Assembly: GCF_000328705.1 (NCBI RefSeq) | Contig: NC_019673.1 | Location: forward strand, 8,877,501-8,941,500 | DNA from: Saccharothrix espanaensis DSM 44229 | GTDB lineage: Bacteria > Actinomycetota > Actinomycetes > Mycobacteriales > Pseudonocardiaceae | Length of the DNA: 64,000 nucleotides | Reading direction: 5' to 3' | Shown here: in pieces, positions 7,641-15,573 of the stretch | Numbering within the stretch: position 1 is the first letter of the stretch | Layout of the letters: each line of letters opens with the position of its first letter | Notes under the pieces: generated by a model | Told to the model about the DNA's origin: nothing | Seen by the model: only the letters and a program-made list of their open reading frames with translations | The model's database searches: none | Translations under genes and position numbers: made by a program

Positions 7641-8612
7641 ATGCGCGTGAGCCGACTGACCCTGCCGGTCCTGGCCGTCGCACTCGTCGTCGCCACCGCC
7701 CCTGCGAGCGGTGGCGCGGTCGAGTCCCCGGTGGAGTCGAACCCGGTGGAGTGGCGGGAGGCGTTCTCGCCGGACGGCACCATCACCCGGGTCGCCGTCC
7801 CGGTCGCGGCGGAGCCGAGAGCCGCGGTGTCCGAGGTGGTCGCCGACGTGGTGCCGGTGCAGCAGACCGGGCCCAGTGACCAGCGGTTCGACCTGGTGTT
7901 CGTCGGGGACGGGTACACCTCGTCCGAACTGGACACCTATCACCGACACGTCGTGGGCAAGTGGGACGAGCTGTCCGCCGTGGAGCCGTTCAAGTCCTAC
8001 AAGCAGTACTTCAACGTGTGGCAGGTCAACGTGGTGTCCGCCGAGTCCGGGGTGGACAACGACCCCGCGCTGGGCTCGGCCAGGGACACCGCGCTGGACA
8101 TGGGCTTCTGGTGCCAGGGCCGGGACGTCAACACCGAGCGGCTGCTGTGCGTGAACCAGGCGAAGGCCGCGCAGTTCGGCGCGCTCGCGCCGGAGGCCGA
8201 CCAGGTGATCGCGCTGGGCAACACCGCCAAGTACGGCGGCGCGGGCGGCGGGGTGGCCACCGCGGCGGGCGCGAACGCGCAGGCCGGGCAGATCGCCGTG
8301 CACGAGCTGGGGCACTCGATCGGCGGGCTGGCCGACGAGTACGACTACCCGTACGACCGGTACTCCGGCGGCGAGCCGTTCGAGCCGAACGCGACCGCCG
8401 ACCCGTCGGGCGCCAAGTGGTCCCGCTACCTGGGCCAGACCTCCCCCGACGGCGGCACGGTCGGCGCGTACGAGGGCAGCCGGTACTACCGGTACGGCCT
8501 CTACCGGCCCACCGAGAACTCGATCATGCGCACGCTGGGCCGCGAGTTCAACCTCGTCGGCCGCGAGGCGATGGTCGACGCCTTCAAGACCAAGATCCCC
8601 GAGATCCGCTGA
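7641..8612 (+). CDS. Secreted M64-family metallopeptidase
   Basis: 323 residues. A signal peptide (MRVSRLTLPVLAVALVVATA, cleavage near residue 26) precedes a zinc peptidase with HELGHSIGGLADEYD at 221-235: two zinc histidines, the catalytic Glu, and an Asp at the third-ligand position typical of the M64 (IgA peptidase) family. DLVFVGDGYTSSEL near residue 84 is the family's opening motif. No other domain follows, so it is a compact enzyme. It is read opposite to both flanks and splits the cytochrome c genes (ccdA side) from the TlpA-hemL side, which are joined in M. tuberculosis; a lineage-specific insertion is likely. Substrate unknown. Confidence 0.88.
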   Translation: MRVSRLTLPVLAVALVVATAPASGGAVESPVESNPVEWREAFSPDGTITRVAVPVAAEPRAAVSEVVADVVPVQQTGPSDQRFDLVFVGDGYTSSELDTYHRHVVGKWDELSAVEPFKSYKQYFNVWQVNVVSAESGVDNDPALGSARDTALDMGFWCQGRDVNTERLLCVNQAKAAQFGALAPEADQVIALGNTAKYGGAGGGVATAAGANAQAGQIAVHELGHSIGGLADEYDYPYDRYSGGEPFEPNATADPSGAKWSRYLGQTSPDGGTVGAYEGSRYYRYGLYRPTENSIMRTLGREFNLVGREAMVDAFKTKIPEIR

Positions 8613-8636
8613 CCCGGTGCGCGGCGCTCCCCCTGC

Positions 8637-9221
8637 CTACGCCTCGGCCGCCAACTCCTTCACCAGCGGCACCAGGTCGGTCGCGATCAACGTCTCCAGG
8701 AACACCGCGGCCACCCGGTGCTGCTTGTCCAGCACGATCGTCGAGGGCACGGTGTTGGGCGGCAGGCCCTTGAACGCCAGCAGGGTGCGCCCGGACTCGT
8801 CGTAGATCGACGGGTAGCTCAGGTCGCGGTCGCGCATGAAGTCGCGGGGCTGCTCGGCGGAGCTCTCCTTCACCGCGATGCCCACCACCTGCACGCCCAG
8901 CGACCCGGTCTCGTCCTGCACCTTCTGCAGCTCGGGCGACTCGGTGCGGCACGGGCCGCACCACGAGCCCCAGATGTTGACCACGACGACCTTGCCCGCG
9001 TAGTCGGCCAGCGAGACCGTCCGGCCGTCCTCCCGCACGTCCGGCCCGGACAGCACGCGGACCGCCTTGCGCTGGTCGCCGTCGTAGCGGATGCGGACCT
9101 GGCCGTCGGGCGCGACGAACTGGAAGTCCGAGCCGGTCACCACCGCGTCGTCGCCGGTCGCGCACGCCGTCGCCACGAGCAGCAGCGACAGTGCCGACAG
9201 CGCCGCTGCGAGCCGCTTCAC
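8637..9221 (-). CDS. TlpA/ResA-like thioredoxin, lipoprotein or anchored
   Basis: 194 residues with a hydrophobic N-terminus ending in a weak lipobox (VATAC, Cys20) and a thioredoxin-like domain (about 60-190) with WCGPC (Cys88, Cys91). It probably reduces apocytochrome c thiols on the outer face, using electrons from CcdA. NIWGSWCGPCRTESPEL is typical of TlpA/ResA, and the later cis-Pro region reads NTVPSTIVLD. GTG 9221 overlaps the phosphatase stop by 4 nt (GTGA), so the hemL-phosphatase-thioredoxin genes form one transcript. Corresponds to Rv0526. Confidence 0.9.
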   Translation of the reverse strand: MKRLAAALSALSLLLVATACATGDDAVVTGSDFQFVAPDGQVRIRYDGDQRKAVRVLSGPDVREDGRTVSLADYAGKVVVVNIWGSWCGPCRTESPELQKVQDETGSLGVQVVGIAVKESSAEQPRDFMRDRDLSYPSIYDESGRTLLAFKGLPPNTVPSTIVLDKQHRVAAVFLETLIATDLVPLVKELAAEA

Positions 9222-9844
9222 GCGCCCGTCACCCGCGGGCTGGTCGCCCCGGCGGGCTCGGTGTAGACGACCCGGACCAGTTCCTCGCCCTCGAACACCA
9301 GGCTGGTCAGCGACGCCAGCGAGCACTCCCGGCGGCGCGGGTCGTGCCACATCCGCTTGCCCTCCAGGAACCGGCGCAGCGTCCAGATCGGCAGCTGGTG
9401 CGACACGCACACCGCCTCGTGGCCCTCGGCCGCCGCGCGCGCCCGCTGGACCGCCCCGAGCATCCGGTGCGCGATCTCCAGGTAGGGCTCGCCCCACGAC
9501 GGCTTGAACGGGTTGACCAGCTTCGGCCAGTGCTTGGGCGAGCGCAGCGCGCCGTCGCCGACCGCGACCTTGAGGCCCTCGAACTTGTTGCCCGCCTCGA
9601 TCAGCCGGTTGTCGGTGGCCAGGTCGAGGCGGTGCGAGTCGACGATCGGCGCGGCGGTCTGCTGCGCCCGGTCCAGCGGGGACGCCACGACGTGCGCGAT
9701 GTCGTGGTCGGCGAGGTGCTCGGCGACGACGAGCGCCTGCTTCTGGCCCCGCTCGGAGAGCTTGTAGCCCGGCAGCCGGCCGTACAGGACCCCGGTCGGG
9801 TTGTGGACCTCGCCGTGGCGGAGCAGGTGCACGACGGTCTTCAC
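9218..9844 (-). CDS. Histidine phosphatase family protein
   Basis: 208 residues of the phosphoglycerate-mutase-like fold. LLRHGE at residues 7-12 has the phospho-accepting His10, with RAQQTAAPI near residue 60 and the second catalytic His in AVCVSHQLPIW. It is not a glycolytic mutase (too short and divergent; the true one is at 41785-42531) and the substrate is unknown. It overlaps hemL upstream and the thioredoxin gene downstream by 4 nt each (GTGA). Corresponds to Rv0525, which sits in the same place beside hemL. Confidence 0.9.
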   Translation of the reverse strand: MKTVVHLLRHGEVHNPTGVLYGRLPGYKLSERGQKQALVVAEHLADHDIAHVVASPLDRAQQTAAPIVDSHRLDLATDNRLIEAGNKFEGLKVAVGDGALRSPKHWPKLVNPFKPSWGEPYLEIAHRMLGAVQRARAAAEGHEAVCVSHQLPIWTLRRFLEGKRMWHDPRRRECSLASLTSLVFEGEELVRVVYTEPAGATSPRVTGA

Positions 9845-11130
9845 TGCTTGGCCTCCGCGGCGGCACGGGCGGCGTGGGGCAGGGCGTCCGCGATCACCGC
9901 GAAGTCCTCCTCGGTCATGGCGGCGTTGACGAACCACGCCTCGAACGCGCTGGGCGGCGGGTAGACGCCGCGCTCCAGCAGGGCGTGGAAGAACGGTGGG
10001 AAGCGCCAGGTCTGCGCGGCCTGCGCGCCCGCGTAGTCGACCACCTCGTCCTCGGTGAAGAAGACGCTGACCAGGTTGCCCGCGAACTGCACCCGGTGCG
10101 GCACGCCGGCCTCGGTCAGGGCGGCGGTGAACAGCGCGCCCAGGCGGGTCGCGTTGGCGTCCAGCGCCCGGTACACGTCGTCGGTGGCGGCGCGCAGCGT
10201 GGCCAGGCCCGCGGCGACCGCCACCGGGTTCCCGGACAGCGTGCCGGCCTGGTAGACCGGGCCGGCCGGGGCGAGCTTGGCCATCACGTCGGCGCGCCCG
10301 CCGAACGCGGCGGCGGGCAGCCCGCCGGACATCACCTTGCCGAACGTGTAGAGGTCGCCGGCGACCTGCTCCAGGCCGTACCAGCCGGCCCGGGACACCC
10401 GGAAGCCGGTCATCACCTCGTCCATCACCAGCAGCGCGCCGTGCGCGTGGCACAGCTCCAGCAGCCCGGCGTTGTGCCGGGGCGCGACCGCGCCCATGTT
10501 GCCTGCCGCGGCCTCGGTGATCACGCACGCGATCTCGTCCGGGTGCTGGGCGAACGCGGCTTCGAGGGCGGGCAGGTCGTTGTACGGCAGCACGATCGTG
10601 TCGGCGGCCTGGGCGCCCGTCACGCCGGGCGAGGTGGGCAGGCCCAGCGTCGCGACGCCGGAGCCGGCGGCGGCGAGCAGGGCGTCCACGTGGCCGTGGT
10701 AGCAGCCGGCGAACTTGACGACCTTGCGCCGCCCGGTGAAGCCCCGGGCGAGCCGGATCGCGCTCATCGTCGCCTCGGTGCCGGAGTTGACCAGGCGCAC
10801 CTGCCGGACCGGCGCGACGCGGGCGATGATCTCCTCCGCCAGCTCGATCTCGCCCTCGGTGGGCGTGCCGAACGACAAGCCGCTCACGGCGGCCGTGCGG
10901 ACGGCCTCGACGACCTGCGGGTGGGCGTGGCCGAGGATCATCGGCCCCCACGAGGACACCAGGTCCACGTACCGGTTGCCGTCGGCGTCCCACAGGTGCG
11001 GGCCCTCGCCGCGGACCATGAACCGGGGCGTGCCGCCGACCGAGTGGAAGGCCCGGACCGGCGAGTTGACGCCACCGGGGATCACCGCCGCCGCGCGCTC
11101 GAACAGTGCCTGGGATCGCGTGGAAGTCAC
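9841..11130 (-). CDS. hemL: Glutamate-1-semialdehyde 2,1-aminomutase
   Basis: 429 residues of a PLP enzyme that turns glutamate-1-semialdehyde into 5-aminolevulinate, the last step of the C5 route started by HemA (19091-20413). The PLP lysine is K265 in YTFGKVMSGGLPAA; VNSGTEATMSAIRLAR (about 114-129), CYHGHVDALL and VMDEVMTGFR (about 235-244) are the other cofactor motifs. Length is normal (about 430). GTG 11130 gives the usual N-terminus (RSQALFERAAAVIPGGVNSP). It heads a transcript with the phosphatase and thioredoxin genes, so heme precursor supply is tied to cytochrome c assembly. Corresponds to Rv0524. Confidence 0.97.
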   Translation of the reverse strand: MTSTRSQALFERAAAVIPGGVNSPVRAFHSVGGTPRFMVRGEGPHLWDADGNRYVDLVSSWGPMILGHAHPQVVEAVRTAAVSGLSFGTPTEGEIELAEEIIARVAPVRQVRLVNSGTEATMSAIRLARGFTGRRKVVKFAGCYHGHVDALLAAAGSGVATLGLPTSPGVTGAQAADTIVLPYNDLPALEAAFAQHPDEIACVITEAAAGNMGAVAPRHNAGLLELCHAHGALLVMDEVMTGFRVSRAGWYGLEQVAGDLYTFGKVMSGGLPAAAFGGRADVMAKLAPAGPVYQAGTLSGNPVAVAAGLATLRAATDDVYRALDANATRLGALFTAALTEAGVPHRVQFAGNLVSVFFTEDEVVDYAGAQAAQTWRFPPFFHALLERGVYPPPSAFEAWFVNAAMTEEDFAVIADALPHAARAAAEAKQ

Positions 11131-11141
11131 GGGGTCCAGTC

Positions 11142-11474
11142 TCACACGTCCGGTTCGGCGACCTTCTCGCGACCACGGGTGCGGACCGCGAGCAGCAGTT
11201 GCCGGACCGCGTCGAGCAGCAGCACACCGGCCACCGTGCCCAGGCCGAGCGCGCCGCCGACCCAGTTGCCCAGGTAGCGGGTGGACTCCAGCGGCGCGTG
11301 GTTCTCCACCGGGTAGCTGTAGCGCAGCACACCCCGGTTCCAGCACCACACCGCGAGCGCCACCAGCGCCACCGCGAGGACGACCTCGCCGGCCGCCACG
11401 GCGGCGCGCAGGGGCTGGTGCAGCCCCGGGCCCGGGGCGTCCGCGACGGGGGCTTCGGAGGTGGCAGCGGTCAC
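11142..11474 (-). CDS. Two-segment membrane protein of unknown function
   Basis: 110 residues with membrane segments at about 28-45 (AAGEVVLAVALVALAVWCW) and 73-92 (GGALGLGTVAGVLLLDAVRQ), separated by an outer loop with NHAPLESTRYLG. The short tail is basic and acidic. It lies just upstream of hemL in the same direction and may share its transcript. No family recognised. ATG 11474 gives a natural polar N-terminus of about 25 residues. Confidence 0.65.
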   Translation of the reverse strand: MTAATSEAPVADAPGPGLHQPLRAAVAAGEVVLAVALVALAVWCWNRGVLRYSYPVENHAPLESTRYLGNWVGGALGLGTVAGVLLLDAVRQLLLAVRTRGREKVAEPDV

Positions 11475-11485
11475 CGGCTCAGCCT

Positions 11486-11580
11486 CTCACGCCTCGTCAC
11501 GGCGCGGGGCACGGGTCGCGAGCAGCCGGTCCGACGCCGCGCAACGCGTCCGGGCCACGCCGCCCAGCACGTCACGACGC
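11486..11580. repeat. 95-bp degenerate copy of the 3' end of the neighbouring gene
   Basis: Positions 11486-11580 match 11581-11675 at an offset of 95 bp with scattered substitutions and a small indel. Both begin CTCAC.CCTCG.C and share GTCGCGAGCA, AACGC.TCCGGG and CCCAGC. On the minus strand the copy encodes RLLATRAPRRDEA and a stop, against GLLATRAPRRGEG and a stop in the gene at 11582-12037. It looks like a tandem duplication of the last 30 or so codons that became non-coding. Confidence 0.75.
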
Positions 11581-11581
11581 C

Positions 11582-12037
11582 TCACCCCTCGCCGCGACGC
11601 GGAGCGCGCGTCGCGAGCAACCCGTCCAGCGCGGCGCGCAACGCCTCCGGGTCACGCGCCCAGCCCAGCACGACCTCGCCGTCGGCCAGTCGCACCGGCA
11701 CCGGCCCGGTGCCGCGCGGCTCGGTCCAGCCGCCGCCGAGGATCCGGGCGCCGGCGCGCGGCTCCACGCCGGACACCTCCGCGATGTCGCGCACCCGCAC
11801 CTCCTCGCGGCCCAAGTGCAGCGCGGCGGGCGTGAGCAGCACGCCGTGCAGCCGTCGCCGGCCCTGCACCCAGACCAGCGCGGCGAAGCTCAGCCCGGCC
11901 GCCACGAGCAGCCACAGCAGCGGGAACACCGCGCCGGTCAGCGCCTCCACGCCCAGGCCGACCAGGCCGAACACCGGCCCCCACAGCACCGGCCACCAGG
12001 ACGCGCCGGGTTCCCGGTAGAGCACCGGCTGGTCCAT
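11582..12037 (-). CDS. Membrane protein with cytosolic C-terminal domain
   Basis: 151 residues. Two membrane segments (about 16-33 and 38-60) are followed by a soluble part with VLLTPAALHLGREEVRVRDIAEVSGVE-like strands (about 70-105) and the end LLATRAPRRGEG. The soluble part resembles a PH-like or DUF3093-like small beta domain, but I cannot assign it. The ATG overlaps the upstream stop by 1 nt (TGATG), so it is co-translated with the membrane proteins upstream. Its 3' end is duplicated just downstream (11486-11580). Confidence 0.7.
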   Translation of the reverse strand: MDQPVLYREPGASWWPVLWGPVFGLVGLGVEALTGAVFPLLWLLVAAGLSFAALVWVQGRRRLHGVLLTPAALHLGREEVRVRDIAEVSGVEPRAGARILGGGWTEPRGTGPVPVRLADGEVVLGWARDPEALRAALDGLLATRAPRRGEG

Positions 12038-12609
12038 CAGCCCAGGTTCCCGGCGAAGTAGTGCCGGGTGCCCGGCAGGAAGCTCAGGACGCCGGCCGCG
12101 GCGGGCAGCACCAGCCGCAGCACGATCACCGCCCACGACGCGGCCTCGGTGCCGCCGGACCTGGACGCCACGACCGCCGCCGCCACGGCCAGGATGCCGA
12201 GCACCAGGTATCCGCCGCACAGCGCGATCCGGGCGTAGTAGCTGCCGCCCAGGAACGCCACCGCGCCCCACACCCCGCCGACCGCGAGGCAACCGGTGGC
12301 GAACAGCGTCATCACCGCGCCGAACCCGACGAACCCGCCCTGCTCGGCGAGTTCGCGCACCACCGTGCCCACCGGCCAGATCAGCGCGGCGAGCAGCCAC
12401 AGGACGAACGCCGCGACGACCGCCCCGGGCCGTGCCACGGCCGACGTCTGCTGGTCGATGCCGCGCATCTGGCCGGGGAACCCGAGCGGCTGTGGCCCGT
12501 AAGGCGAGCCCTGCGGCGGCCCGTACGGCGACCCCTGCGGCGGCCCGGCCTGCGGCAGGTGCACCGGGCGCATCGGCTGGTCGAACGGGTCGAACGGCGG
12601 CTGCGTCAT
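12037..12609 (-). CDS. Pro/Gly-rich four-segment membrane protein (paralogue 1)
   Basis: 190 residues. About 1-50 is Pro/Gly/Gln-rich with a doubled PPQGSPYG unit; about four membrane segments follow (62-80, 92-112, 115-140, 150-175). It ends FLPGTRHYFAGNLG, the same LPxxxxYF closing motif seen in the genes at 13662, 14374 and 15007, so it belongs to that tandem family; its central NWAR motif is replaced by YYARIAL. It overlaps the upstream gene by 4 nt (ATGA). Function unknown. Confidence 0.75.
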   Translation of the reverse strand: MTQPPFDPFDQPMRPVHLPQAGPPQGSPYGPPQGSPYGPQPLGFPGQMRGIDQQTSAVARPGAVVAAFVLWLLAALIWPVGTVVRELAEQGGFVGFGAVMTLFATGCLAVGGVWGAVAFLGGSYYARIALCGGYLVLGILAVAAAVVASRSGGTEAASWAVIVLRLVLPAAAGVLSFLPGTRHYFAGNLG

Positions 12610-13256
12610 CGGCGGTTCACCCACCTCACGTAGTCGTTGGCCGGGGGCAGGAACATCGCCACGACCCCCAGCAGGAGCACGCCCAGCAACAGCAGGCACC
12701 AGACGATGCCCGCCCACCAGTTCGCGTACGCGCTCAGGTCGCCGGTCTCCCACCCCGTCACCACCACCAGCCACAGCAGCAGGGCGGGGGCGGCCAGCAC
12801 GGCGAGCAGGACCCGGGCCCAGTTGCGGCCGGAGCGCAGCTTGAGCGCGCCGAGCACGAACGGCACGGCGAGCACCGCGAACCCGAACCCGAACAGCACG
12901 GGCGTGAGCCGCGCGCCGAACCGCGCCTCTTCCCTGGTGTAGGGCTCGGGCCCGCCCTGGGAGTCCCGGTAGAGCTGATCGGCGAACGCGTCGCCGCCGG
13001 TGAAGAACAGGGCGGGCAGGCCGACCACCACCAGCACGACGCCGGCCAGCCACGTCCAGGACGCGACGGTCAGCGCGGCGGGCCGGCGCGGGGCGAGCCC
13101 GCCCTGGTCGACGGCCGGCATCGGCAGCGGGTAGCCGGCGTAGCCCGAGTAGCCCGGGTGACCGGCGTCCACCGGGTGGCCGGGCGGCGGCGCGGCCGGT
13201 TCGCCGGGCAGGTGGACCGGCTGGAACGGCGAGGCGTACGGGTCTGGCTCGGACAT
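12606..13256 (-). CDS. Pro-rich four-segment membrane protein (paralogue 2)
   Basis: 216 residues. A Pro/Gly/Tyr-rich N-terminus (about 1-60, GYSGYAGYPLP) precedes about four membrane segments. The cytosolic loop after segment 2 has LRSGRNWARVLLAVLA, the family signature (G)RNWARxxL, and the end has MFLPPANDYV. Between segments 1 and 2 is an outer loop with DQLYRDSQGGPEPYTREEA. It overlaps the next gene by 4 nt (ATGA). The shared motifs with the genes at 13662, 14374 and 15007 point to tandem duplication. Function unknown. Confidence 0.75.
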   Translation of the reverse strand: MSEPDPYASPFQPVHLPGEPAAPPPGHPVDAGHPGYSGYAGYPLPMPAVDQGGLAPRRPAALTVASWTWLAGVVLVVVGLPALFFTGGDAFADQLYRDSQGGPEPYTREEARFGARLTPVLFGFGFAVLAVPFVLGALKLRSGRNWARVLLAVLAAPALLLWLVVVTGWETGDLSAYANWWAGIVWCLLLLGVLLLGVVAMFLPPANDYVRWVNRR

Positions 13257-13278
13257 GGGCGCTCTCCGGCGGGGGGTT

Positions 13279-13665
13279 CTAGTGCTGCGTCACCCACTCT
13301 GCCGTACCGCGCAGCCAGGTGAACGCCAAACCGGCCCCGATCAGGAGCAGCAGCACCAGGTTCGGCCCGGCCGACGCGGTCAGCACGATCCACAGCACGT
13401 GCAGCACGGCCACGGCGGTGAGCGCGCCCCGCGCCCACCGCGTGCGCCGCCGCAGCAGCAGCGCGAACACCACGTACCCCGCGCCGCACACCAGCGCCAC
13501 GGTGGTGAGCTGCACGAGCCGCTCGGTCACCGCCGAGCCGTCCTGGCCCGCGCCGGTCCACTCGTCCCGGCGCAGCCACAGGTAGCCGACGTGCAGCAGG
13601 CCGAACGCCGCGAGCGCGAACCACAGCGCCACCGCCGCGCGCGCGGTCGACGGCGGTGCGGTCAC
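13279..13665 (-). CDS. Short four-segment membrane protein (paralogue 3, lacks Pro-rich end)
   Basis: 128 residues with four membrane segments (about 9-27, 48-66, 76-92, 100-116). The loop after segment 2 reads RRRTRWARGALTAVAVLH, a diverged form of the NWARxxL signature, and the end is FTWLRGTAEWVTQH, so it is a reduced relative of its neighbours without the Pro/Gln-rich N-terminus. The GTG overlaps the upstream stop by 4 nt (GTGA). Function unknown. Confidence 0.7.
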   Translation of the reverse strand: MTAPPSTARAAVALWFALAAFGLLHVGYLWLRRDEWTGAGQDGSAVTERLVQLTTVALVCGAGYVVFALLLRRRTRWARGALTAVAVLHVLWIVLTASAGPNLVLLLLIGAGLAFTWLRGTAEWVTQH

Positions 13666-14204
13666 CGAGCCCGCTTCACCGAGTCGAAGTAGGCCTTCGA
13701 GTTGGGCAGGTAGAGCAGGACCACGGCGACCACGCTGATCAGCGAGGTGAGCAGGCCCGAGACGCCCGCGCCGACCAGCAGCGTGGACAGCAGGCCGAGC
13801 ACGGTCAGCGCGGCGAGCACGACCCGGGCCCAGTTGCGGCCCGCCCGCGCCTTGAACGCGAACAGCACGTAGAGGCCCGCCATGACGACGCCGACCACCG
13901 CGGTGATCATGATGTTGGCGCTGACGAGCGCGTCGAACTCCTCGGCCGAGAGGTCGGCCGTCTGCGGCGCGCGGCGCAGGGCGTCGGCCACGGCGTCGCG
14001 CTGGGCGAAGGCCAGCAACCCGCCGATCACCGACAGCACCGCGCCCGCGATCCAGATCCAGAACGAGATCTGGACCTCCTTCGGCACCGGCAGCGCCGGG
14101 CCCGCGGCGGAGGGGGTGCCGTGCAGCTCGGACTCGCTCAGCGGCGGGGGCGCGGGGATGTGGGGCTGCTGCGGCCCGCGGTCCGGGTCCTGTGGGGTCG
14201 TCAC
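13662..14204 (-). CDS. Four-segment membrane protein (paralogue 4)
   Basis: 180 residues. It starts TTPQDPDRGPQQPHIPAP, very like the start of the gene at 14374-14964 (TTPQDPYGQQGG), which is why GTG 14204 is preferred to GTG 14225. Four membrane segments follow. The cytosolic loop carries KARAGRNWARVVLAALTVLG and the end VLLYLPNSKAYFDSVKRAR, the two family signatures. An outer loop (about 65-90) is rich in charged residues (ADALRRAPQTADLSAEEFDA). It overlaps paralogue 3 by 4 nt (GTGA). Confidence 0.78.
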   Translation of the reverse strand: MTTPQDPDRGPQQPHIPAPPPLSESELHGTPSAAGPALPVPKEVQISFWIWIAGAVLSVIGGLLAFAQRDAVADALRRAPQTADLSAEEFDALVSANIMITAVVGVVMAGLYVLFAFKARAGRNWARVVLAALTVLGLLSTLLVGAGVSGLLTSLISVVAVVLLYLPNSKAYFDSVKRAR

Positions 14205-14330
14205 ATCGGGAAACGCTAGAACCACCCAGCGCCACTGTCCACCGCGACGGGCCGGCGCGCGACGGACCGCGACCCCGATTTCCGACGAAGGTCGTCGGGG
14301 CGTGCGACTTAGGTCGTTCGAGGTAGGGGG

Positions 14331-14360
14331 CGTGTTGCCCGTCGGGTGACGGGCAACACG
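14331..14360 (-). terminator. Strong hairpin after paralogue 5
   Basis: CGTGTTGCCCGTC (14331-14343) pairs perfectly over 13 bp with 14348-14360 around a 4-nt loop. It begins 14 nt after the stop of the gene at 14374 and separates it from paralogue 4. No T-run. Confidence 0.8.
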
Positions 14361-14373
14361 CGCGAGACTGCGG

Positions 14374-14964
14374 TCAGGCGGACTTGAAGTAGTGGTTCGC
14401 GTCGGGCTTGAACATGAAGATCAGCGCGCCGACCGTCACCGCGAGGGACACCAGCGACAGCAGCGCCTGGATCACGCCGAAGAAGCCGATGCTGAACAGC
14501 AGGCCGAAACCGGCCAGGCCCACCAGGCCGGAGATGACGCCGATACCGCCGAGCACCGCCAGCACGATCCGCGCCCAGTTCGCGCCGTTGCGCATCTGGA
14601 ACACGATCAGCACCCACACCGCGAACAGGATGATGCTGAAGATCGCCGTGCCGTACGCCGGGCCGCCACCCAGCGAGCCGCGCAGCGACGGATCGAGGCC
14701 CTTGGTCAGCTCGTCGTAGAGCGCCTGCGCGGTGATGAAGCTGATGATGCTGGACAGGATGCCGATGCCCGCGCCGACCATCCACAGCAGGAACGCGGTG
14801 TCGACGGACTTCGGGCGCGGCGGGCGGCTCAGCTCACCGGGGGACAGCGGCGGCGCCTGGGGCGGGTAGCCGGGCTGCTGGGGGTAGCCGCCCTGCTGGG
14901 GGTGGCCGCCGGGCTGCTGGGGGTAGCCGCCCTGCTGGCCGTAGGGGTCCTGAGGAGTGGTCAT
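14374..14964 (-). CDS. Gln/Pro-rich four-segment membrane protein (paralogue 5)
   Basis: 196 residues. About 1-45 is made of GYPQQPG-type repeats; four membrane segments follow (about 56-78, 104-121, 131-156, 160-185). The loop after segment 2 reads QMRNGANWARIVLAVLGGIG and the end FMFKPDANHYFKSA, matching the family signatures. ATG 14964 is clear. It has its own upstream region (about 42 nt) and a strong terminator, so it may be a single-gene transcript. The Gln/Pro-rich cytosolic end suggests protein-protein contacts. Function unknown. Confidence 0.8.
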   Translation of the reverse strand: MTTPQDPYGQQGGYPQQPGGHPQQGGYPQQPGYPPQAPPLSPGELSRPPRPKSVDTAFLLWMVGAGIGILSSIISFITAQALYDELTKGLDPSLRGSLGGGPAYGTAIFSIILFAVWVLIVFQMRNGANWARIVLAVLGGIGVISGLVGLAGFGLLFSIGFFGVIQALLSLVSLAVTVGALIFMFKPDANHYFKSA

Positions 14965-15006
14965 GCGCGGACCGTAAGAGGACGGGCCGGTCGAGTCGAC
15001 CGGAAA

Positions 15007-15573
15007 TCACAATCCGTTAGCTACCCGGGGTGTTTTATCGGCGACGGAACGCTGTGATCGGAAGTACCCGGAAACTGACGGCAAATACATCAGCACGATC
15101 GCCGCCGCGTCCAGCACCATCGTGATGGTGCCGAACACCAGGTCCGGCGTGGCCACCTGCAGCTTCATCGCGGCCGCCAGACCCGAGGCGACCAGGATCA
15201 GCCGGGTCACCCCGACCACGATCCCGACCGCGCCGAACACGGTCAGCACGATCCGCGCCCAGTTCCGGCCGCCGGCCACCCGGTTCGCCAGCACCGCGTA
15301 CACCAGCACCAGCAGCGCGCCCATCAGCAGGCCCATCAGGATCCCGCCGGACACCGCGGCGTCCACCTCGTCCTGGCTCATCGTGACGCCGTTGCGCTGC
15401 TGGTCCTCGCGCAGCATGTCGATGAGCATCCCGCGGTCGGCCAGTTGAAACAGGAACCGGCCCAGGCCGACCAGGGCGCTGCCGATCCACAGCCACCGGG
15501 CCAGGTCGACCAGCTTCGGCGGGGTCGGCTTCGGCCGGGCCGGTCTGCGCCCGACCGGGGACGGCCGGCTCAC
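15007..15573 (-). CDS. Four-segment membrane protein coupled to hemB (paralogue 6)
   Basis: 188 residues. A short Pro/Arg-rich start (SPVGRRPARPKPTPPK), then four membrane segments; the loop carries VAGGRNWARIVLTVFGAVG and the C-terminus VLMYLPSVSGYFRSQRS, the family signatures. An outer loop reads REDQQRNGVTMSQDEVDAA. Its GTG overlaps the hemB stop by 4 nt (GTGA), so it is co-translated with HemB. Rv0513, next to hemB in M. tuberculosis, is also a membrane protein and may be the counterpart (recalled). Confidence 0.8.
   Translation of the reverse strand: MSRPSPVGRRPARPKPTPPKLVDLARWLWIGSALVGLGRFLFQLADRGMLIDMLREDQQRNGVTMSQDEVDAAVSGGILMGLLMGALLVLVYAVLANRVAGGRNWARIVLTVFGAVGIVVGVTRLILVASGLAAAMKLQVATPDLVFGTITMVLDAAAIVLMYLPSVSGYFRSQRSVADKTPRVANGL

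Noticed and set aside
9218..9844. Glycolytic phosphoglycerate mutase
   Set aside because: It lacks the length and flanking motifs of GpmA, and the true gpmA is at 41785-42531; called a general histidine phosphatase.
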